Assembly: GCF_905220565.1 (NCBI RefSeq)
Contig: NC_059407.1
Span: forward strand, 1,612,001 to 1,676,000
DNA from: Melitaea cinxia
Taxonomy: Eukaryota > Arthropoda > Insecta > Lepidoptera > Nymphalidae
Reading direction: 5' to 3'
DNA: 64,000 nt
The translations under genes and the position numbers were made by a program. Below the pieces are notes generated by a model. It made no database searches. It worked only from the letters and a program-made list of their open reading frames with translations, and was not told the DNA's origin. Position 1 is the first letter of the stretch; the number at the start of each line of letters is the position of its first letter. Below are positions 36,901 to 45,900 of this stretch, piece after piece.

Positions 36901-39900
36901 GTATGTACTACCGCGTGTTGGCAAACACAGGGTGGGACGTCTTCCGACGATACACTTAAGATTGCCGTTGTAGGCTGGATGAGGATTGCGGAAGACCGGG
37001 ATATCAGGTGCAAAACATGGGGAGGCCTATGTCCAGCAGTGGACTGCCATAGGCTGAACTGACTGACTGACTGAAGTATACTACGATTATGTAAATATTA
37101 ATTTGCAAAGGAAAAATTTAAACTACCTACTATATTTATATAATAATAAACTTAAACTATCTATATTATATTTTTGTTGCTTATTTCGTACTGTAAAAGC
37201 AACCTTAAAAATAAAAAGTAAATTAAATATTTTCACTTTCACAAATAAAATTGATTTTGCTTAACAGATATAAAATAACTCTTAGGTAAATCGTTTCTAA
37301 GTGATGTATATAATAAAATTCAATAGTAAGTTAAGTAGGTTTCTATTTCATACACGCCACTAAATAATTTAATAAATTTTTCATGACACGCCGCTTTTAA
37401 CGATAAAAGCTTCCGCAAAAAACATGACACCAAAAAACAAAAACAATGTTATGTTTAAAACTGGCCGCGGTGTTTCAATTTGAACCCGTTTTTGTACTTC
37501 ATGACAGGGGATTGTTTCATAAAACACCGTAAACGTTAAATATATACATAAAATATAATGTTATTTTATTACGTGCTGGGTTTTACAGATTTATTCATTA
37601 GAGTAGTCTAAAATTAACAGTTGTGAATTTTTATTTATAAATAAAAAAATCCTAAAAGAAGCAAATAATTCTGTATCTGAAGAGTTTTAATTTTACGTAA
37701 GATTATTTATTTAAAAATAAAAAAGAAGTTTCTATCGAATACATTACACAAAACATAAAATTAGAGAATTAAAAACTTCGCATACATAAGGTCTTATTTA
37801 ACTATTTATTTCAAATTCTGAAGATATTTCGAGAAACTCAAATTATTATATATATATATTTAAAACATGATTGGCATTCTTTTAGAAAAGCCGCTTCGTA
37901 ACGTTGGCATATAGCACTGTACAAGGTATACCAACGTATAGTACGACCTCAATATTCCATACTTGATGTGAAAATGCACGCTTTATGCATATGCATAAGC
38001 TGTAAACTGAGTTTATGCTCACATTTCATATGCCATATTTCAATACTCCCGTCCGTTTCAATCTATTTGTGATGAGTACGTGCTCGCTGGATTATCGTTA
38101 AAAGTGCATACGAAAAAAATTTAATCTATTATTTACTGTACGTGTTACATGCGAGTGTTTGAATAGAGAATTATGACAAAGTTGCATCGATTATAATCAA
38201 TATTCTGAGTTCAGTTTCCATTTCACGTATGCATCTATTATTTCGATATGATATTGTTGAAAATAAAATTATACATTTGCTCCTATAATTTTTTTCAGTT
38301 GATTTCATAGTAAAATGTATATCACTTCAATTAAGAAGTGATCAGGAATTGATATATATGTAATAGAATTTTAGGGCCATTTAATCGATCGCGCAATTAC
38401 TACGCGATTATTGTTGGATTGACTATTTTTAGTTAAAAGATACGTCACTTGACTGCTGTCAAGTGTGTTGCTGCGTGTATGTTTCTAGTCTCAGCGATTT
38501 AAGCCCAATTTCTTACATTTAAGAATCATCATTGTAATCAGTTAATTTCAAACATGATATTCGAAATTACTCAATTGTTAAAGGATTTTTTTGGAACCTT
38601 GCGTACTTATAATGTAATAAAAAACAATGTGTTACTTACCCAGCAATACCACCAGATTCCATGTGGTTTGCTAGTGTGACGTCATCGCTCCAGACATCGA
38701 ACTGCCACTTTCGTAGACCAAGAACCCCACACAGCACATTACCGGTATGTATTCCAATCCTCATGTCAACGTTGAAGCCAGTAGCTTCCCTTACAAACCT
38801 GTAAAGATTAATTGTTATGATTGGTAGTTTTAGATACAGAAACATAGTGACTTGGCCTCTAATTCCACATTAAGGACGTCTATATTAAAATTAGCTGTAT
38901 GGCTACAGCAGTAAAGAGTATAGCCACCCCCGATCTTCCCGTGGGTGTCGTAAGAGGCGACTAAGGGATAACACAGTTCCACTACCACATTGGAACTTAA
39001 AAAGCCGACCGATGGCGGGATAACCATCCGACTGTTGGCTTTTAAATATACAGGCCGAAGACGGGCAGCAGCGTCTCGGTGCGACAAAGCCAGCCCTGCG
39101 GTCACCAACCCGCCTGCCCAGCGTGGTGACTATGGGCAACACACATGAGTTGTGGAGGACGCTTGTGGAGATCTGTCCAGCAGCGGATTGCGATAGGCTG
39201 AAGTGATGATGATGATGATGATATTAAAATATATTTTTTAAGCAATCGTTGTCTCTAGGTATTTTTTGTTCTATTCTAATGCAATAGAATAAAAATACCT
39301 AAACACGTACACAATTATATACTCAAAAAATTATCCCTCTGTGGCTATTTCCAAATACTTGATTTAATGACAAAAACAAATAATAATACGCATCTAATGA
39401 GCTCGACTCAGTAACTAGCTCAACCCAAAACTGTGTGAACTTTACTACAACTAAATTATTCCTTACATAAAAATATTTTACTTCTTTGATACGAATATAC
39501 TACAAAAGAACGACTGCTTTAGACCACACGTCTGAAGTAAAACTTGTTTAGCTGAATCTAGCTTATTACTCAACTTCCGTTCGCCTCGCCCGATCACACC
39601 TTTCGTAACGCTTTCGTCACGCATTCACCAGCTTACTCACCGAGACAAGCGTGCGTTAAGAAGTTTTATTTCAATAAATGTTAGGTACATATACAAAGAT
39701 ATTTCATACCTTATTGCTTCTATCATCTGCAGGCCCATGTTGACGCAGTTGTACGCATGGTTGGGCCTCGAAACGGGAAGTCCGGACACGCAGTAATAAC
39801 AGTCTCCGAGGATTTTGATTCGCATGCATTGATTTTCCTAAAAATAAGTAAGTATTTAATAAAGAAAGTAGGAAGAAATATATTAATTTGGGGAAATTAC

Positions 39901-42900
39901 GTAAGTCATAAACATCAAAATACATTATAATCATGATAGTTTTATAACTGAATAGAATACTCACACCTTAAATTTTACCAAAGCTTTTTTCTATCATACT
40001 CAATGAGAATAAAAATATTAAATTTTCATCCTCATTGAGTTGTTTTGGTAACATTTTAAGTTATTAACAGATTAACCCTTAAACCGGCAAATAATGAAGG
40101 CAATATTGTTTTTGTTTGAAAAAAGGTAAAAAACGAAGTGACATTTAGTATGTAATTTAGAAATATTATAAAAAATATAAAATTACCCGGAAAGTAGGGT
40201 TTTTTAATGTCCTATAAAGCGGATAGTAATGCTTACTCAATGATTAAGTTTCGTTATCAGTTGTCCAACATAGTGGACAACTGAATAACTTTTAAAGGAA
40301 TTTATAAGCTGGATATTTTGTAAATTGAAAATATTAAAAAAATAAACAACCCTACAATGTAAAATACTTTTAAACATGGTTTAAGTAAAACGTTGAATTT
40401 AATAAATATACAACTATTTTATAAAAAAAAATAAAGGCGAACCCTATTTAGGGTATGTTGATATAGAAAGAATACAAATAAAAACCCTTTATTAAAAACT
40501 AGCCGAGCCGTGCCCACTTCGTTGGGCGTTAATTGTTATTATATTAACCAAATAACATACTTTAAAGAACAAATTTTATAGCACTTAAATAAATAATATG
40601 TTGCTCCAACGCCATCTGTCAAAAATCGAGAAAACGTCGTCGATAAACTAAAATAAGACTAAATTAATAACGTCGAAAGACTAATAAATTGTTTCCTAAT
40701 AGCGATAGATGGCGCTAGTTTATTTACCATTTTGATATTATATTTTAATCTTTTTCTTATTTACTGAATTTTTTGTTCAATTTCAATAAAATATAGCCTA
40801 TGTCACTCATGAATAGTGTAGCTTTCTGTTAGTGAAAGAATTTTCATGATCGGATCAGTATTTGCGAAGATTACCCCCTACATACAAACAAAGTTATAAA
40901 CTTTACCTCTTTATAATATTAGTATAGATTAGTAAGGATTTGGTTAATAATAAAAAGTAGATCAATAATACCTAACGGATCGGGACCGACCGATCTGGGT
41001 GCTATTCAAGGCGATCTTATAGACAAACTAATGTTTGTATAAAAGCAAGTGACCTCTAAACGGTAATCGAACATTTAGGCGTTAATTGAACTTTTCATAT
41101 CACTACACCAGAATGTTCGTCATCGATAGCGTCGTTAAATGGTGATATGTAAATTTAAAGCCAATAGTGTCGTGTACTCAGAGACTTGTAAATTAAATTG
41201 ATTAGCTAACTCATCAAATTAGAAAATCAATCACAATTCTATTTCGAAGTAAATTTATTAACGATTTAAATACGTATCTGGAGGTTGCTGACCTTTAAAT
41301 AATTAAATAGCCAGATGACGACTTATTTAAACGAATTTCAGATTGGTTTTTACTCATTTAATTCCAACAAGAGAAAACGGTTCGCGTTGATAACCTTATA
41401 AAAATTCAGTGCTTTTCTATTATTTACATAAAAATGTGATCGGTTCATTTGTGACTTCTGATAATAACAGTAAGTAAAATTCAAATGATAATCGAATTTT
41501 GGTGACGAGTGTTTATGTCTTTTTAATACAGTTGCTCAAAAATTGGCGTATTGCAGGGACGTATAGCGTTGGGGATGTGGGCTAAAAAAAGCACGAGTAT
41601 GTAACTCGTGCTTTTTTTTACCTTTCCCGAACTCATGCGTTCTCTTTTCCAACTGTCAAAATAATGTCTATTAAAAAGAAAAACCAACCATCAAGTTTTT
41701 ACAAAAAAAAAATCATAGAAGTTTTTATGATTCATGCAAATACGTATTTTTCTAAAAAGAAGCTACTAATTTTTTTCAATATCAGATTTAATGATTTGAT
41801 TGAATGAGTTTGGTTAGGTTTCATTTCATTTCATCTCATCAAATTTCATTTTCATTTCATATCAATAAAAAACTTCTACTGAAGACTTGGCTGTATGGGC
41901 ATAGTTCCCTTTGCCTACCAGAATGGGTCAAGAAAAAAAAACTCTGCTTATATTCTACGGTTGGCGCCATTTTTCAGAAATTTTCTTTATTAAATTGCTT
42001 CATTTTTTCGCAACTGTATTAAAAATAGTCGTCCAGTACACGTGCGGAACCGTCATTGCAACTTGTTCCGACTGTCAACCCTCGCCTTCGGTTGCACCTC
42101 GGCTCGGGTAGACATTTGTCGGAACTCTTTGCAATGACAGCCTTTTTCACACTTGTAATCAAATATACTATTTCAGACACAGTCGTCTTATTTGTTAAAA
42201 AAAATTACGAAGCATAATTTCTTACAAATATATGCAATATATGATAATTAATAATTCTCTAATATATATTACTATATATATACTATTTCTAAGTAACTTA
42301 TGAAATGAAAAATGCCCAACTTTTTCAGAAACATTTTTAAAGATTCAACCGTGTTACCCATTTAAAAATTTTACAATACTTTTGTATTGTAAAGAAACTA
42401 GCATTTACACATAACTACTAAGACTGCTATGAATAATTTAATTGACCTGTGTTTTTATTCTTCTTTCTATAGAGAACGTTCCAGTAAACGCCCGCAACGA
42501 TTGCAACACTCTCTGTATCGTTCCACATAAGGCTCGTGGTCGTCGCGAGCGATCGCTCGACATCATAGATAACGTCACTGAACGTCGCGACCAAATTGCG
42601 CCCACTTCATCTACAAACTTTTGGTGGGTCAGAGAGGGATTTCACCAAAAAGTGTCAGGGGTACTGTGAGGCTACGGCACCAAAGAATATAGCCACCCCC
42701 TATCTTCCCATGGGTGTCGTAAGAGGCGACTAAGGAATATCAAGGTTCCACTACCACCTTGGAACTTAAGAAGCCGACCGATGGCGGGATAACCATCTAA
42801 CACACAGAATTGAAACGCACATGCCGAAGACGGGCAGCAGCGTCTTAGGTGCGACAAAGCCAGCCCTGCGGTCACCAACCCACCTGCCCAGCGTGATGAC

Positions 42901-45900
42901 TATGGGCAACACACACATGAGTTCGCGCATTTTTGGCGCGAACTTGTGGAGGCCTATGTCCAGCAGTGGACTGCAATAGGCTGGAATGATGATGATGATA
43001 TTAGGGGTTCGAAAAAACGACGATAGCGACGAAACAAATACTATTACAATCCTGAAACTGACAAAACCGCAACGATAAATTTACGTGAATCCATGTTGAA
43101 TTAAATTTTACTCCAATCCATGCGCCTCACACTCTCACATTTTGCACGTTTTTGACTGCCGCCATATTGAGAGCACGCAGATCTCAAATATGCGTTCTAT
43201 TTATAAAATTGCCCTACAATGCCCGTGACGTTTTTACGTTAGTGGAACGACAATTTCAGCAGTCATGGTCGATAGGTAAACATACCAAAAAAGATAGTTC
43301 TCTTAATCTTATTTTATTAAAGTTTTTCTGAACAAAACTTTTAATTTGCGTATAATTCCGTTCAAGTGGAAAATTTGTAAACTGGCGAACTCAAATTTTC
43401 TTAGACACCTACGCCACACTACTTAAAACTTACTATGATACATTATAAGCTAGCATCTTAAGTCAATCTTTTTGACTAGCCCGTCGGCGCAGTTTTTAGT
43501 GACACTGCTTTCTGCTCCGGGGGCTGTAGGTTCGATTCCCACCCCGAGTCTGGTATATACATAATTATGTATTATTTATACCTATGTTTATGGAAAAAAA
43601 TATAGTTATATACCAGTCGGCTGTTACCTATAAAACAAGCATTAAGGTGCTTACAGTAGGAAAAGACGTTAGTGTGTGTGTGTGTGTTTGTACTCAGAAT
43701 AGACCAGATATATCTCATAATACTGGACATGTTTAAATGTGAAAGTAATGAATACATTTATATCTGTTCTGTTAGAAATAAACAAATCAAGTCCAGGTAC
43801 TTCCCCAGTCGGGTTACTTCAGATTTTGAGCAGGATGTTTCCTACTGTGCCCTATATCAGTTAACTTTACTTTCAACAACACTACCCCATAGTAATATTC
43901 ATATCTGCTTATCATTTTGTTGACACATATTTTAATAAAAATTTATATTAATTACTTTTGAATTGCGAATAAAAAAAATGTTATAAAAACTCTGTTCTGA
44001 ACGCAGCATACGATAATGTTCAAGCTATCTTTCCTTTACAGAGAGAACAATACTGTCACTCATCGTGTGATAGCACAGAGCACTAAACTTATAGAGAATT
44101 TTACAAACGGGAACCTTTTCAAGAATATCATAAAACATGCGTTATATTCATTATATATTGTCTAATCCACACAGCATCGTATCTAGCCAAAACTATAGGA
44201 AAATAATAAATAGAATATGGACTAAGCGATGTTAACAAACCTTTGTTCTGATACACATTCCTAATGAAGAGAATAACTCCTATGCGCATTAAAAATTTAA
44301 AAATAAAATATTATTAAAATTTATTACATCGAAAAAAGTTGTAAACTAGTAAATACTTATTGGCTCTACAAAACACTGTATTTAATGTGATAATATTAAA
44401 TAATTGGTGGTTGGTCCAGATTACTTTCGACTGTCAATACCAAATCTCAATATCTCTGTATTGTCACAAGTCTGCAGTAAAACTCAGGCGGACAAAGACG
44501 TATTGTACGTTGAAATGAAAATTGATGGCCGATAAAATATTTTTAGACCATTCGTTTAATCACGAACTAATTGCTCTACAAATCTATTCTAATTGCACTT
44601 TAATTAAGCAAATAAAATAAGGGAGATTTATTTTACTATGTAAATTGCCACAAGTTTAATTATTTATTTCTAAATTCTAGTTACAAATCCTATGAGTGTA
44701 CTTGAAGCTTAAACTTTTGAGTTAATAATCCTATTTATTGATAATGCTATAGGAATATAGGGGGTCATTCAAGTATTACGTAAACACCGAAGGGGGGTCT
44801 ATGTTTTGCTTATTTTGATGACATGGGTGCCGGGGGGTCTAGATGATGGTTATGTCAGTAAAATTTATTTATTATTTCTGAATAAATTAAAAATATACAT
44901 ACCAATGTTTACGTAAGCATAGGGGGGAGACGGTAGGGTTTTGCTGATTTTCTAACTAAAAGTAACTGCGGAGTTTCTTGGCAATTCTTCTCTGCAGAAT
45001 CTATATTCCGAATCGGTGGTAGCTTTACTTCTACAAATATAATAATTAATTTTTAAAGTTTTAATTTGTAAAATGACGATTCGAAAGTGCTCTTGGAGCC
45101 TATTTGAATCAAGCTGTTTTTGATTTTGATTTTCGCTGACAAGGATAGGAGGAAGTTAAAAATTACTAAAAATCTGCTTACGTAGGTAATACTTGAATGA
45201 CTCCTAAGCAGTAAAATAAAACTCACAAAAGCTAAATTGTAACTGTTAATGACGACTTGATTAATATTAAATTGATTTCAAAAGCGTGAGTGAAACTGCC
45301 AAATCCGTCTCGTTATATACACACGCCTATATCTCCCTAATATTTTAAGTGCAAAAGTTTGTTAAGATGGATGGATGCCTGTTACTTTTTCATATTAAAA
45401 CCAGTGCTGGTTGTAATGAAACTTGATACGTTGATAGTTTGCAATCTAGAATAATAATAATAACTAGTGGTCGCACAGAGGTCGAAAATCGACCATAATT
45501 AAAAATTTAAATTAAAGAAAACGCAAAAATTATGAAAATAAGGAACTTTTTTTTGAGTTAATATGTACGATTTTATTTTTGTGTTACCCACACATTAGGA
45601 ATTCTAAACATTTTTAAATATCATATCAAAAATTGACCGCTCCAGCGGGGATCGAACCCGCGTCTCCGACTGACCGTGTCGGCGCTCTAGCCAATTAAGC
45701 TATGGAACGATGTACCCGCTAGATCGAAATTTTTGATATGATGATTTTTATATTCGGTTTTCGGTTTTTTTTAAGTTTTTAGATTTGACTACAGACTTTG
45801 ACAATCAACAAAAAAGTATAAAAAGCGTGTGTGTATGTGTCAAATACATTGTAGTGTGTATAATGGTTTTTTAAATTAATTTAATTTTTATGCATAATTA

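Noticed and set aside
36700..37013. Minus open frame upstream of the cyclase exon at 36558
   Set aside because: Only the part below 36691 is exon; the rest runs through intron and an antisense LINE tail.
41584..41618. A bacterial rho-independent terminator
   Set aside because: It lies in an intron of an animal gene; no bacterial genes surround it.
43478..43560. A tRNA gene suggested by GGTTCGATTCC
   Set aside because: No complete cloverleaf; the sequence recurs with the same AT-rich tail at 4199 and 18000.
45639..45708. A tRNA-Thr gene
   Set aside because: Base 33 is C, an AT-rich SINE tail follows, and related truncated copies lie nearby; it is a SINE head.
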